51,073 nucleotides of DNA from assembly GCA_026168605.1 (NCBI GenBank), contig JAPFDX010000021.1:1-51073 (forward strand), given 5' to 3'. Each line of letters begins with the position of its first letter. Position 1 is the stretch's first letter. Under the pieces are notes generated by a model. That model was not told the DNA's origin. It saw nothing but the letters and a program-made list of their open reading frames with translations, and searched no databases. Source of the DNA: Roseburia sp. (lineage in GTDB: Bacteria; Bacillota; Clostridia; Lachnospirales; Lachnospiraceae). This document shows positions 14,974 through 24,109 of the stretch, one piece after another. The position numbers and the translations under genes are program-made.

Positions 14974-17055
14974 ATGGCAAAGTACCTTGTTATCGTGGAG
15001 TCGCCTGCGAAGGTCAAGACAATCAAGAAGTTTTTGGGGAAGAATTATGAAGTGGTCGCGTCAAACGGCCATGTCAGGGATCTGCCCAAAAGCCAGATGG
15101 GCATCGACATTGCGAATGATTACGAGCCAAAATATATTACGATCCGGGGAAAGGGGGACATCCTTGCCAAGCTGCGCAAAGAGGTGAAAAAGGCGGACAA
15201 GGTATACCTCGCGACCGACCCCGACCGTGAGGGGGAAGCCATATCCTGGCATTTGAGCCAGGCGCTCAAGCTGGACGGCAAGAATGTCAGACGTATCAGC
15301 TTCAACGAGATCACGCAGAATGCGGTGAAGGCTTCGCTCAAGGAGCCGCGCGACATCGACATGAATCTGGTCGACGCGCAGCAGACGAGACGTATCTTGG
15401 ACCGCATGGTGGGATATGAGATCAGCCCGGTGCTCTGGGCGAAGGTAAAGCGTGGCTTAAGCGCCGGGCGTGTGCAGTCGGTTGCCCTGCGCATTATCTG
15501 CGACCGCGAGGAGGAGATCAACGCCTTTATCCCGGAGGAGTACTGGAGTCTGGATGTGGCGCTTGCGATGGAGGGCGAGAAGAAGCCTCTGATCGCGAAA
15601 TTCCACGGGGATGAGAACGGGAAGCTTGTCATCCATTCCGCGGAGGAGATGGAGCGCATTATCACAGAACTGAAAAAAGAGAAGTTTCAGGTGCTCGAGG
15701 TGAAAAAGGGAGAGCGCGTCAAGAAGGCGCCGCTGCCGTTTACGACGAGTACGCTCCAGCAGGAGGCGTCCAAGGCGTTAAACTTCCCAATCTCCAAGAC
15801 CATGCGCATCGCACAGCAGTTGTACGAGGGCGTGGAGGTCAAAGGTCAGGGAACGGTCGGTCTGATCACCTACCTTAGAACGGACTCCGTGCGTATCTCG
15901 GAGGAGGCGGACGCGCAGGCGAGAGCCTATATCGGCGAGAGCTACGGAGAGCAGTTTGTGGCGACGCAGACCGGCGGGAAAAAGAGCGGAGCCAAGATCC
16001 AGGATGCGCACGAGGCGATCCGTCCGTCCGATATCCGCCGCACACCGGCGATGGTCAAGGAATCCCTGTCGAGAGACCAGTTCCGTCTCTACCAGTTGAT
16101 CTGGAAGCGCTTTGCGGCGAGCCGCATGGCACCTGCGGTCTACGAGACGACAAACGTGCGGATCGGTGCGGGAAAGTACCGTTTCCATGTGGCGGCGTCG
16201 AAGCTTGCGTTTGAGGGATTTCTGACTGTTTACACAAGCGCTGACGACGAGAAGGAAGAGAACAATGTACTGTTAAAGTCCATAGACGAGGGGACGAAGC
16301 TCACGCTGGACCAGTTCGATGAGAAGCAGCATTTCACGCAGCCGCCGGCACACTACACGGAGGCGTCCCTCGTAAAAACGCTCGAGGAGCTGGGCATCGG
16401 GCGTCCGAGTACCTACTCGCCGACGATCACGACGCTGCTCGGCAGACGCTACATCGTCAAGGAGGCGAAAAACCTCTATGTGACGGAGCTTGGCGAGGTG
16501 GTCAACCAGATCATGAAAGAGTCCTTCCCGAGCATCGTGGACGAGAACTTTACGGCGAATATGGAGACGCTTTTGGACAGTGTCGGCGAGGGAAAGGTGA
16601 GCTGGAAGACGGTTGTGCGCAATTTCTACCCGGATCTGGACGCCGCCGTGCAGGTGGCGCAGAAGGAGCTCGAGAAGGTGAAGATCGAGGATGAAGTGTC
16701 CGATGTGATCTGCGAGCAGTGCGGGCGCAATATGGTCATCAAATACGGACCGCACGGCAAGTTCCTCGCCTGCCCGGGCTTTCCGGACTGCCGCAACACG
16801 AAGCCTTATCTGGAGAAGATCGGCGTTGCCTGCCCGAAGTGCGGCAGGGAGGTCGTGCTGAAAAAGACCAAGAAGGGCAGAAAATATTTTGGCTGTGAAG
16901 CCAATCCGGAATGTGATTTTATGAGCTGGGCGCGTCCGGTTGCCGACAAGTGCCCGAAATGCGGCGGCTATATGGTCGTCAAGGGAAATAAGCTGGTGTG
17001 TGCCGACGCGCAGTGCGGCTATTTCACGGACCGGAAGGAATCGGAAGAAAAATAG
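14974..17055 (+). CDS. topA: DNA topoisomerase I (type IA)
   Basis: A 693-aa enzyme that relaxes negative supercoils. The TOPRIM domain is at the N-terminus (YLVIVESPAKVKTIKKFLGK, later ATDPDREGEAISWHL with the metal-binding acids). The active-site tyrosine lies in LITYLRTDSVRIS near residue 305. Three C-terminal four-cysteine zinc ribbons follow, beginning CEQCGRNMV, CPKCGREVV and CPKCGGYMV. AAGGAG precedes the ATG. Neighbours dprA and codY match the Bacillus subtilis order, without the trmFO-xerC-hslVU genes that lie between topA and codY there. Confidence 0.97.
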   Translation: MAKYLVIVESPAKVKTIKKFLGKNYEVVASNGHVRDLPKSQMGIDIANDYEPKYITIRGKGDILAKLRKEVKKADKVYLATDPDREGEAISWHLSQALKLDGKNVRRISFNEITQNAVKASLKEPRDIDMNLVDAQQTRRILDRMVGYEISPVLWAKVKRGLSAGRVQSVALRIICDREEEINAFIPEEYWSLDVALAMEGEKKPLIAKFHGDENGKLVIHSAEEMERIITELKKEKFQVLEVKKGERVKKAPLPFTTSTLQQEASKALNFPISKTMRIAQQLYEGVEVKGQGTVGLITYLRTDSVRISEEADAQARAYIGESYGEQFVATQTGGKKSGAKIQDAHEAIRPSDIRRTPAMVKESLSRDQFRLYQLIWKRFAASRMAPAVYETTNVRIGAGKYRFHVAASKLAFEGFLTVYTSADDEKEENNVLLKSIDEGTKLTLDQFDEKQHFTQPPAHYTEASLVKTLEELGIGRPSTYSPTITTLLGRRYIVKEAKNLYVTELGEVVNQIMKESFPSIVDENFTANMETLLDSVGEGKVSWKTVVRNFYPDLDAAVQVAQKELEKVKIEDEVSDVICEQCGRNMVIKYGPHGKFLACPGFPDCRNTKPYLEKIGVACPKCGREVVLKKTKKGRKYFGCEANPECDFMSWARPVADKCPKCGGYMVVKGNKLVCADAQCGYFTDRKESEEK

Positions 17056-17087
17056 TCGAAAAATTTGTGCGAAATGCAATTAAAATA

Positions 17088-17116
17088 TTGAATTTTCGGA
17101 ATTGGCGTGATAAAAT
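17088..17116 (+). promoter_or_regulatory. codY promoter with an internal CodY-box-like operator
   Basis: TTGAAT (17088-17093) and TAAAAT (17111-17116) are 17 bases apart, with TGA before the -10. The spacer holds AATTTTCGGAATTGG (17091-17105), which matches the CodY consensus AATTTTCWGAAAATT at 10 of 15 positions with an intact left half. Bound CodY would block the promoter, suggesting autorepression. Confidence 0.55.
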
Positions 17117-17162
17117 GTGAAGTATCATAGACATTTGTATGATTCAGGCAGGAGGCACAGCT

Positions 17163-17945
17163 ATGAGTGTTCAGTTATTGGACAAAACAAGAAAGATTAA
17201 CAAGCTTCTTCACAATAACAGTTCGTCAAAGGTCGTCTTCAACGATATCTGCGGTGTGCTCAAGGATATTTTGGTTTCCAATATCCTCGTGATCAGCAGG
17301 AAGGGAAAGGTTCTTGGAACCGGAGTCTGTGACGGCGTTGCGGAGATGAAGGAACTGATCGTGGACGAGGTCGGCGGCTTTATCGATCCGCTGCTCAATG
17401 AGCGGCTGCTTGGGATTTTATCGACCAAGGAGAACGTCAATCTGGAGACGCTCGGTTTCACCGATCATGTGGAGGGGTGCACGGCGATCATCACGCCGAT
17501 CGACATCGCGGGCGAGCGCCTGGGGACGCTGTTTGCATACCGCCAGGGAAAGATCTATGACATCGACGATATTATCCTGAGCGAGTACGGGACCACGGTG
17601 GTGGGGCTGGAAATGATGCGCTCCGTCAATGAGGAGAGCGCGGAGGAGACGAGAAAGGTACAGATCGTAAAATCTGCCATCAGCACGCTTTCCTTCTCGG
17701 AACTTGAGGCGATCATGCACATTTTTGAGGAGATGGACGGCACGGAGGGGATCCTTGTCGCGAGCAAGATCGCAGACCGCGTGGGGATCACGCGCTCGGT
17801 GATCGTGAACGCGCTCCGCAAGTTTGAGAGTGCGGGTGTGATCGAATCCCGTTCCTCCGGCATGAAGGGTACTTATATCAAGGTGTTGAACGACGTCGTG
17901 TTTGACGAGCTGGACAAGCTGAAAAAACAGAGCCAGAAAAATTAA
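17163..17945 (+). CDS. codY: GTP- and branched-chain-amino-acid-sensing global repressor CodY
   Basis: A 260-aa DNA-binding regulator of nutrient and motility genes. The N-terminal GAF-type domain starts LLDKTRKINKLL and contains the NDICGVLKDILVSN region. The C-terminal winged helix-turn-helix has ASKIADRVGITRSVIVNALR and ESAGVIESRSSGMKGTYIK. Start ATG 17163 follows CAGGAGG; the in-frame codon at 17139 has no such site. CodY represses the fla/che operon in some Firmicutes, so its place directly before flgB is notable. It has its own promoter and terminator. Confidence 0.97.
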   Translation: MSVQLLDKTRKINKLLHNNSSSKVVFNDICGVLKDILVSNILVISRKGKVLGTGVCDGVAEMKELIVDEVGGFIDPLLNERLLGILSTKENVNLETLGFTDHVEGCTAIITPIDIAGERLGTLFAYRQGKIYDIDDIILSEYGTTVVGLEMMRSVNEESAEETRKVQIVKSAISTLSFSELEAIMHIFEEMDGTEGILVASKIADRVGITRSVIVNALRKFESAGVIESRSSGMKGTYIKVLNDVVFDELDKLKKQSQKN

Positions 17946-17959
17946 ATAAAATCGAGTGC

Positions 17960-18007
17960 AAGGGAATGCCACAGAACAAAAATGTGTTTTTGGCGTTCCC
18001 TTTTTTT
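17960..18007 (+). terminator. Rho-independent terminator after codY
   Basis: AAGGGAATGCCA (17960-17971) pairs with TGGCGTTCCCTT (17991-18002) with one internal mismatch around a 19-base loop. It runs into seven Ts. It separates codY transcription from the flagellar operon. Confidence 0.85.
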
Positions 18008-18052
18008 GCCCCACAAAACGACAAAAAGATGCAAAATTGTATAAATTTTTCG

Positions 18053-18070
18053 AAAAACACTTGTGTTTTT
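18053..18070. promoter_or_regulatory. Perfect palindrome over the -35 of the flagellar operon promoter
   Basis: AAAAACAC (18053-18060), TT, GTGTTTTT (18063-18070) is a perfect 18-bp inverted repeat. It covers the -35 element (18061-18066) and is placed where a dimeric repressor would block RNA polymerase. It is not a CodY box. Confidence 0.5.
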
Positions 18071-18088
18071 GTAGGGATACTTTATAAT
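18061..18088 (+). promoter_or_regulatory. Principal promoter of the flagellar/chemotaxis operon
   Basis: TTGTGT (18061-18066) and TATAAT (18083-18088) are separated by 16 bases, a housekeeping sigma-A type. It lies 46 bases before the flgB start and just after the codY terminator. No sigma-D (sigma-28) type promoter was evident here. Confidence 0.65.
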
Positions 18089-18134
18089 AGAGTAAGATAA
18101 TTGTTGAAAATGGACGATAATGAGGGGGATACGA

Positions 18135-18530
18135 ATGATTACCACGAATGCGTTTGACTATATCAACCTGATGGACAAGGCGGCGGACGCGAGCTGGATG
18201 CGTGAGAATGTCATCACGAACAATATCGCGAACGTGGATACGCCGGGCTATAAGAGGCAGGATGTCGATTTTATGTCGGTGCTGGAGCGGGAGCTTGGCA
18301 ACTCGAAATATGTCTCTCTGGACAAGAAGGTGCGGGCGCTGAACCACGATCTCAGTGGGCTTTCCGTGTCGCCGTACACCGATGCGGTGAACTATTCCTA
18401 CCGCCTGGACCGCAATAACGTCGATGTGGATACCGAGCAGGCAGAGCTTGCGAGCGAGCAGCTCCGCTACGAACTGCTCACGACAGCGATCAACGAAGAA
18501 TTCAGCCGCATGAAGGTTGTATTAAAATAA
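18135..18530 (+). CDS. flgB: Flagellar proximal rod protein FlgB
   Basis: A 131-aa rod protein, secreted by the flagellar export apparatus and built into the proximal rod above the MS-ring. The N-terminal region shows the axial-protein signature NVITNNIANVDTPGYKRQDV. The C-terminal helix has YELLTTAINEEFSRMK. Start ATG 18135 follows GAGGGGG; an in-frame ATG at 18120 lies before this site. It is the first gene of the flagellar operon, and flgC follows after 14 bases. Confidence 0.95.
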   Translation: MITTNAFDYINLMDKAADASWMRENVITNNIANVDTPGYKRQDVDFMSVLERELGNSKYVSLDKKVRALNHDLSGLSVSPYTDAVNYSYRLDRNNVDVDTEQAELASEQLRYELLTTAINEEFSRMKVVLK

Positions 18531-18544
18531 GGGGGATGATTTAG

Positions 18545-18985
18545 ATGGGATTATTTCAGTCATTTGACATCAGTGCAAGCGGCATGAGTGCAGAGCGTTT
18601 CCGCATCGATACGATCGCGCAGAACGTCGCCAATGTCAACACGACGCGTACCGAGGACGGGACGCCGTACCGCCGCAAGGTGGTCACATTTGCTGAGAGG
18701 GATCTGACGCCTTTCAGCCGCTATTACGAGTCGGCGCGGGGGAGAGTCGTCGGCAATGGCGTGAAGATCACTTCCGTGCGGGAGGATCTGACGACAGATT
18801 TTATGATGCAGTACGATCCGGCGCATCCGGATGCGGATGAGAACGGCTATGTGGCTTATCCGAATGTGAATACGGTCACCGAGATGACGAACCTGATCGA
18901 CGCGACGAGAGCCTACGAGGCGAACACGACCGCTTTCAATGCCAGCAAGAGCATGGTGCAGGCAGCCCTTAAGATCGGTCAGTAA
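18545..18985 (+). CDS. flgC: Flagellar proximal rod protein FlgC
   Basis: A 146-aa rod protein forming the proximal rod with FlgB. The N-terminus has FDISASGMSAERFRIDTIAQ followed by NVANVNTTRT. The C-terminus has VNTVTEMTNLIDATRAYEAN and a final helix ASKSMVQAALKIGQ, as in the FlgBC/FlgG axial family. AAGGGGG lies before the start. Length is normal. Confidence 0.95.
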   Translation: MGLFQSFDISASGMSAERFRIDTIAQNVANVNTTRTEDGTPYRRKVVTFAERDLTPFSRYYESARGRVVGNGVKITSVREDLTTDFMMQYDPAHPDADENGYVAYPNVNTVTEMTNLIDATRAYEANTTAFNASKSMVQAALKIGQ

Positions 18986-19027
18986 TATTTGGCGGCATAC
19001 GCCGTGTCATAGAAAAGAGGAAGAAAA

Positions 19028-19342
19028 ATGGATATCAGTTCATTATCAGGCATTTTATCGGCAGACTATATGGACGCTGTTACGCAGAATACCCTGCTTG
19101 CAGAGGAGACGCAGGAGAATTTTGACTCGGTGCTGGCGTCAGCCATGAACGTGTTAAGCGAGACGAACGATCTGCAGAACGATGCGCAGGCGGCGAAGGT
19201 TCAGTTTGCGCTCGGCGAGGCGGAGAACCCGCACGATATGCAGATCGCAGCGGCGAAGGCGCTGGAGGCGCTGCAGTACACGACGGCAGTCAGGGACAAG
19301 ATGATTGAAGCGTACCGAGAAATTATGAATATGCAGATTTAG
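19028..19342 (+). CDS. fliE: Flagellar hook-basal body protein FliE
   Basis: A 104-aa adaptor joining the MS-ring to the rod. The C-terminal half carries the family pattern VQFALGEAENPHDMQIAAAK and LQYTTAVRDKMIEAYREIMN. AGAGGAAG precedes the ATG. It lies between flgC and fliF, the usual place. Confidence 0.93.
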   Translation: MDISSLSGILSADYMDAVTQNTLLAEETQENFDSVLASAMNVLSETNDLQNDAQAAKVQFALGEAENPHDMQIAAAKALEALQYTTAVRDKMIEAYREIMNMQI

Positions 19343-19360
19343 TGAATGGAGTCAGGGAAA

Positions 19361-20962
19361 ATGCCGGAACAGGTTCAAAAGATATGGAACAGAATTACAG
19401 AGTGGTGGAAGAAGTTTAGCACAAAGCAGAAGGTGCTTCTTTCGAGTGTCGTGGCGACGGTGATACTGGCGCTTGTGATACTGGCGTTTGTGGTCAGCAC
19501 GCCGACGATGGTCACGCTGGTCGAGTGCGAGAACACGGCGCAGGCGGGAGAGGTGAAGGAGCTTCTGGACGGAGATGAGGGCGTGCCCTACGAGATGTCG
19601 CAGGACGGTCTCACCTTCTATGTGGATGAGAAGTATGAGGCGGCAGCGTCGATCCTTCTCGGAAAGAACAGTATTCCGACCACCGGTTTTGATATTGAGA
19701 GGGTTTTCGAGGGCGGTATGGGCTCCACGGAAGCCGACAAGACAAAGTTATATAAGCTTTATAAAGAAGAGTACTTTGCAGAGCAGTTGGAGACATTGTC
19801 GAATGTCGAGGAGGCGTCTGTCACACTGGATATCCCGTATGACGACGGCACGATCCTTGCGCGTGAGCAGGATGCCTATGCGGCTGTGATCCTCACCCTG
19901 TCGGGTGAGATGTCGGAGGAGCAGGCGTTCGGACTTGCGCAGTACATATCGACGCAGCTTGGAAATGAGACGACAGACAATGTCCTGATCCTTGACTCTG
20001 ATTCCAATGTACTCTTTTCGGGCGCTGATTCCGATACTGCGGTAGGTACGGCGAGCACACAGCTCTCCCTGCGCCAGAAGACAGAGAACATGGTAAAGAG
20101 CGAGGTCAAGGACGTGCTGGTGGGATCGGGTCTTTACGATCACGCGGAGGTTGCGACCAAGCTGGATATGGACTTTGACCAGTACCGTGAGACAGAGCGC
20201 GAGTACTCTGCGCCGGAGGGGCAGACCAACGGTATGATCGGCGAGCAGAGCGTCTATGAATCCGAGAGCGTCGGCGGCGCGGCTGCGGTGCCGGGCACGG
20301 ATGCCAACGATGCGCCGACCTATGTGATCGAGGACAACGCCTACACGGAGTCGACGATCAGTGATACGACGACAAAGTACCAGAACAATGAAAAAGTGAC
20401 AGACCGCACCGCGGCACAGGGCAAGGTGGATTATGACAATTCCTCGATCGCTATCGTGCTCAAGGACTATGTCATTTATGATGAAGATACCCTGCGGGAG
20501 GCGGGCGCACTCGACGACATGACGTTTGAGGAGTATATCGCTGCAAACAGCGAGCCGGTACAGAAGGACGTTGCGGAGGACCGCTACACGATGATCGCGA
20601 ATGCGACCGGATTCCCGGTGGAGAATATCAGCATCCTCGCGTATGACGAGCCGATTTTCCAGTACTCCTCCAATGAGCGCACCGTATCGGATTACCTGCA
20701 GATCATTCTGGCAGTGCTGATCCTTCTCCTGCTGGGCTATGTGGTATTCCGCAGCACCAGAAAAGAGAGAGTTCCGGAAGTGGAGGAAGAGCTTTCTGTG
20801 GAGAGCCTTCTCGCTTCATCCAGAGAGAATCAGGAGGTTCTGGAGGATATCGGATATAATGAGAAGTCTGAGACCAGACTTTTGATCGAAAAATTTGTGG
20901 AAGAAAATCCAGAGGCGGCTGCGTCGTTACTGCGCAACTGGCTGAACGAGGAGTGGGAATAA
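19361..20962 (+). CDS. fliF: MS-ring protein FliF
   Basis: A 533-aa membrane protein that forms the MS-ring, the platform of the basal body. A first membrane helix (VVATVILALVILAFVVS) begins near residue 25 and a second (LQIILAVLILLLLGYVVF) near residue 445. The large periplasmic part between them holds the ring-building domains. The cytoplasmic tail (LLIEKFVEENPEAAASLLRN) is the FliG-binding segment. Start ATG 19361 is chosen because GGAG (19348-19351) precedes it, while the in-frame ATG at 19346 has no site. fliG follows after three bases. Confidence 0.95.
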   Translation: MPEQVQKIWNRITEWWKKFSTKQKVLLSSVVATVILALVILAFVVSTPTMVTLVECENTAQAGEVKELLDGDEGVPYEMSQDGLTFYVDEKYEAAASILLGKNSIPTTGFDIERVFEGGMGSTEADKTKLYKLYKEEYFAEQLETLSNVEEASVTLDIPYDDGTILAREQDAYAAVILTLSGEMSEEQAFGLAQYISTQLGNETTDNVLILDSDSNVLFSGADSDTAVGTASTQLSLRQKTENMVKSEVKDVLVGSGLYDHAEVATKLDMDFDQYRETEREYSAPEGQTNGMIGEQSVYESESVGGAAAVPGTDANDAPTYVIEDNAYTESTISDTTTKYQNNEKVTDRTAAQGKVDYDNSSIAIVLKDYVIYDEDTLREAGALDDMTFEEYIAANSEPVQKDVAEDRYTMIANATGFPVENISILAYDEPIFQYSSNERTVSDYLQIILAVLILLLLGYVVFRSTRKERVPEVEEELSVESLLASSRENQEVLEDIGYNEKSETRLLIEKFVEENPEAAASLLRNWLNEEWE

Positions 20963-20965
20963 CTT

Positions 20966-21976
20966 ATGGCAAAGAGTGAGGATTACACAGGAACCCAGAA
21001 AGCGGCGATTCTTCTGATCACCCTTGGACCGGAGCGGTCCGCGGAGGTTTTCCGTCATTTGAAGGAGGACGAGATCGAGGAGCTGACACTTGAGATCGCG
21101 AATACGAGAAGTGTGTCACCGCAAGTGAAAGAAGATATTTTAAATGAGTTTTATCAGGTCTGCCTTGCACAGCAGTATATTGCAGAGGGCGGTATCGGAT
21201 ATGCGAAAGATTTACTGGACAAGGCATTCGGAAGCGAGAAGGCGCAGGAGGTTATCACGAAGCTGACTGCATCGCTTCAGGTTCGTCCGTTTGAGTTTGT
21301 GCGTAAGACAGACCCGAGCCAGCTTTTGAACTTTATTCAGGATGAGCATCCGCAGACGATCGCGATGATCCTCTCCTATCTGACTCCGGCGCAGGCGTCT
21401 ATGGTCATCAGCTCGCTGCCGCCTGAGAAGCAGGCGGACGTCGCAAAGCGTATCGCGATGATGGACCGCACCTCGCCGGACGTTATCAAGGAGGTGGAGC
21501 GCGTGCTCGAGAGAAAGCTGTCCTCACTGGTCAACCAGGATTACACGATCGTGGGCGGTGTCGACGCTATCGTCAACATTTTGAATACGGTAGACCGTTC
21601 TACCGAGAAACATATCATGGAGTCTCTGGAAATCGAAGAGCCGGAGCTTGCAGACGAGATCCGCAAGAAGATGTTTGTATTCGAGGATATTCTTCTGCTG
21701 GACGACCGCGCAATCCAGCGCGTGCTCCGCGATGTGGACAATGCAGACCTTGGCGTTGCGCTTAAGGCTGCGAACGAGGAAGTACAGAATGTTATCTTTA
21801 AGAATCTGTCCAAGCGTCTGTCTGCTATGATCAAGGAGGACATGGAGTTTATGGGACCTGTCCGTATGAAGGATGTTGAGGAGGCACAGCAGAAGATTGT
21901 CAGTGTGATCCGTAAGTTAGAGGATGCAGGTGAGATTGTGATCTCCAGAGGCGGAGGTGACGAAATCGTTGTCTAA
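20966..21976 (+). CDS. fliG: Flagellar motor switch protein FliG
   Basis: A 336-aa C-ring protein that couples stator force to rotation. The N-terminal domain (GTQKAAILLITLGPERSAEV) binds FliF. The middle has the EHPQTIAMILSYL motif for FliM contact. The C-terminal domain (VFEDILLLDDRAIQRVLRDV) carries the charged residues facing MotA. GAGGAG at the end of fliF is the ribosome binding site. Its last bases overlap the start of fliH. Confidence 0.97.
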   Translation: MAKSEDYTGTQKAAILLITLGPERSAEVFRHLKEDEIEELTLEIANTRSVSPQVKEDILNEFYQVCLAQQYIAEGGIGYAKDLLDKAFGSEKAQEVITKLTASLQVRPFEFVRKTDPSQLLNFIQDEHPQTIAMILSYLTPAQASMVISSLPPEKQADVAKRIAMMDRTSPDVIKEVERVLERKLSSLVNQDYTIVGGVDAIVNILNTVDRSTEKHIMESLEIEEPELADEIRKKMFVFEDILLLDDRAIQRVLRDVDNADLGVALKAANEEVQNVIFKNLSKRLSAMIKEDMEFMGPVRMKDVEEAQQKIVSVIRKLEDAGEIVISRGGGDEIVV

Positions 21977-22766
21977 TCTTTTTAAACCGTGGTCGGTACA
22001 GACCGCGTCACCGGACGCCCGTGTGATTGATTCCAATGAGCGGATGATGGAGTATCTGAAAAGGAACGGCGCATATCAGGGAACGCCTGAGAGCAGTCGG
22101 GGAGCCATGGCGGAAGGGATCGCTGCGGAGGGAGAGTCCAATGTGATCAAGGCGGAGCCGGAAGTGGATCATGTGGCGCTTGCGAAAGAGCAGGCAGAGC
22201 AGATCCTGGCGGAGGCGAACGCGCAGGCGGAGGCAGTCGTTGCCAGGGCGCACGACGAGGCGGCGTCTGTGGAGGAGGCTGCCAGAGAGAAAGGCTATGC
22301 CGAAGGACAGGAGCGTCTGGAACAGGAATTTGAGGCGCGGCGGACAGAGCTTGAGACCGCTTATAGGGATAAGGAACAGACGCTTGCGGAGGATTACCGC
22401 AGGAAGCAAAAGGGGATGGAACGCGAGATCGTGGATGCGCTTGTGCCGGTGTTTGACAAGGTATTCCATATCCAGTTTGCGGATAAGCGCGAGATCTTAC
22501 TTTATCTGATCGATCATGCGATTTTAAATATTGAGGGTGAGAAGCATTTTCGCATCAGGGTGGCGGAAGGGGAGAGGGCTTTCCTCGAGAGCCACAGGCA
22601 GGAGCTTTTGGACCGTGTCGGACATGATATTGAGCTGGAGATCCTCGGAGATCCGGGAATGAGTGGCAGCGACTGTATGATCGAGACGGATTCCGGTGTG
22701 TTTGACTGCGGTCTTGACACACAGCTTCAAAACCTGATGAAGGATATCAGGTCATTATGTTCCTAA
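21969..22766 (+). CDS. fliH: Flagellar export ATPase regulator FliH
   Basis: A 265-aa cytosolic protein that dimerises, holds the FliI ATPase and docks it to the C-ring. It shows an N-terminal segment (SNLFKPWSVQ), a long Ala/Glu/Gln-rich coiled coil (about residues 65-150), then a FliH/YscL-type C-terminal domain (AEGERAFLESHRQELLDRVG). The start is TTG 21969, with GGAGG (21953-21957) upstream; GTG 21957 is the alternative but overlaps that site. It overlaps fliG by eight bases. Confidence 0.9.
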   Translation: MSNLFKPWSVQTASPDARVIDSNERMMEYLKRNGAYQGTPESSRGAMAEGIAAEGESNVIKAEPEVDHVALAKEQAEQILAEANAQAEAVVARAHDEAASVEEAAREKGYAEGQERLEQEFEARRTELETAYRDKEQTLAEDYRRKQKGMEREIVDALVPVFDKVFHIQFADKREILLYLIDHAILNIEGEKHFRIRVAEGERAFLESHRQELLDRVGHDIELEILGDPGMSGSDCMIETDSGVFDCGLDTQLQNLMKDIRSLCS

Positions 22767-22777
22767 GGTGAGACGAT

Positions 22778-24085
22778 ATGACACAATTATATGATAAATA
22801 TCTACAATTAGGAGAGAAAACCTATTTTACGAGTCTTGGCAAGGTCACAAAGATTGTCGGGCTGACGATCGAGTCAGTCGGACCGAAGGCGAAGCTCAAC
22901 GATTTGTGCCGTATCATCATAGATGAAGAAAAGGAGATTTCTGTTCTGGCGGAGGTGGTAGGCTTCCGCGACAAGCGGCTTTTGCTGATGCCCTTTGACA
23001 ATGTGGAGGGCATCGGCGTGGGATGTGTGGTGGAGAACACCGGACATCCGCTGTCGATTCTGGCAGGAGAGGAGCTGCTTGGACATACGCTCGACGGAAT
23101 CGGCAGACCGACCGACGGCGTAATCACCACGGGGACAGAATATCCGGTCGAGGCGCAGCCGCCCGACCCTATGAGCCGCAAGATCATTGACGAGGTGCTG
23201 CCGCTGGGTGTGAAGGCGGTCGACGGACTCATCACAGTCGGCAAGGGACAGCGTATCGGTATTTTCGCAGGTTCCGGTGTGGGTAAGAGTACCCTGCTTG
23301 GTATGTTCGCGAGAAATACCAAGGCGGACATCAATGTGATCGCCCTGATCGGCGAGCGAGGCAGGGAGGTGCGCGAGTTTGTGGAGCGCGACCTCGGCGA
23401 GGAAGGCATGAAACGCTCGGTCGTTGTCGTGGCAACCTCGGACAAGCCGGCGCTGATCCGCAATAAGGCGGCGAAGACGGCGACGGCGATCGCGGAGTAT
23501 TTCAGGGATCAGGGCAAGGACGTCCTGCTGATGATGGACTCGCTGACACGTTTCTCGATGGCGCAGCGCGAGATCGGGCTTGCGTCCGGAGAACCTCCGG
23601 TGACCAGAGGGTATCCGCCGAGTGTCTACTCGGAGATGCCGAAGCTTTTGGAGCGTGCCGGTACGTCGGCGAAGGGTTCGATCACCGGGCTCTACACCGT
23701 TCTCGTGGACGGCGACGACTTTAACGAGCCGATCACCGATACGGCGCGAAGCATCCTGGACGGGCATATCATGCTCTCGAGAAAGCTGGGGCACAAGAAT
23801 CATTACCCGGCGATCGACATTTTGCAGAGCATCTCCCGTGTGATGAGCGCGATCGCGACGAACGAGCACAAGGAACTTGCCGGAAAGCTGAAAAACGTGC
23901 TTGCGACGTACAGCGATGCGGAGGATCTGATCAATATCGGCGCATACAAGAGCGGTTCCAACCGCGAGATCGACTATGCAGTACAGAAGATCGACGCCGT
24001 CAACGCATTTCTGATGCAGAAGACGGATGAAAAGTTCCAGTTTGACGAGGAGCTTGAGCTGCTCCGTCAGTTGTTTGAACATTAG
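22778..24085 (+). CDS. fliI: Flagellum-specific export ATPase FliI
   Basis: A 435-aa F1-beta-like ATPase that energises unfolding and export of flagellar substrates. Walker A is GSGVGKSTLLGMF near residue 166. Walker B is DVLLMMDSLTRFSMAQREIG. GLASGEPPVTRGYPPSVYSE and the arginine-rich IGAYKSGSNREIDYAV region follow. AAGGTGAG precedes the start. It sits between its regulator FliH and the chaperone FliJ. Confidence 0.97.
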   Translation: MTQLYDKYLQLGEKTYFTSLGKVTKIVGLTIESVGPKAKLNDLCRIIIDEEKEISVLAEVVGFRDKRLLLMPFDNVEGIGVGCVVENTGHPLSILAGEELLGHTLDGIGRPTDGVITTGTEYPVEAQPPDPMSRKIIDEVLPLGVKAVDGLITVGKGQRIGIFAGSGVGKSTLLGMFARNTKADINVIALIGERGREVREFVERDLGEEGMKRSVVVVATSDKPALIRNKAAKTATAIAEYFRDQGKDVLLMMDSLTRFSMAQREIGLASGEPPVTRGYPPSVYSEMPKLLERAGTSAKGSITGLYTVLVDGDDFNEPITDTARSILDGHIMLSRKLGHKNHYPAIDILQSISRVMSAIATNEHKELAGKLKNVLATYSDAEDLINIGAYKSGSNREIDYAVQKIDAVNAFLMQKTDEKFQFDEELELLRQLFEH

Positions 24086-24109
24086 TGCCGGAAGAGGAAG
24101 GCGTATCAA

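Noticed and set aside
17946-18134. c-di-GMP riboswitch before flgB
   Set aside because: The space is filled by the codY terminator and the promoter, and no riboswitch core was recognisable.
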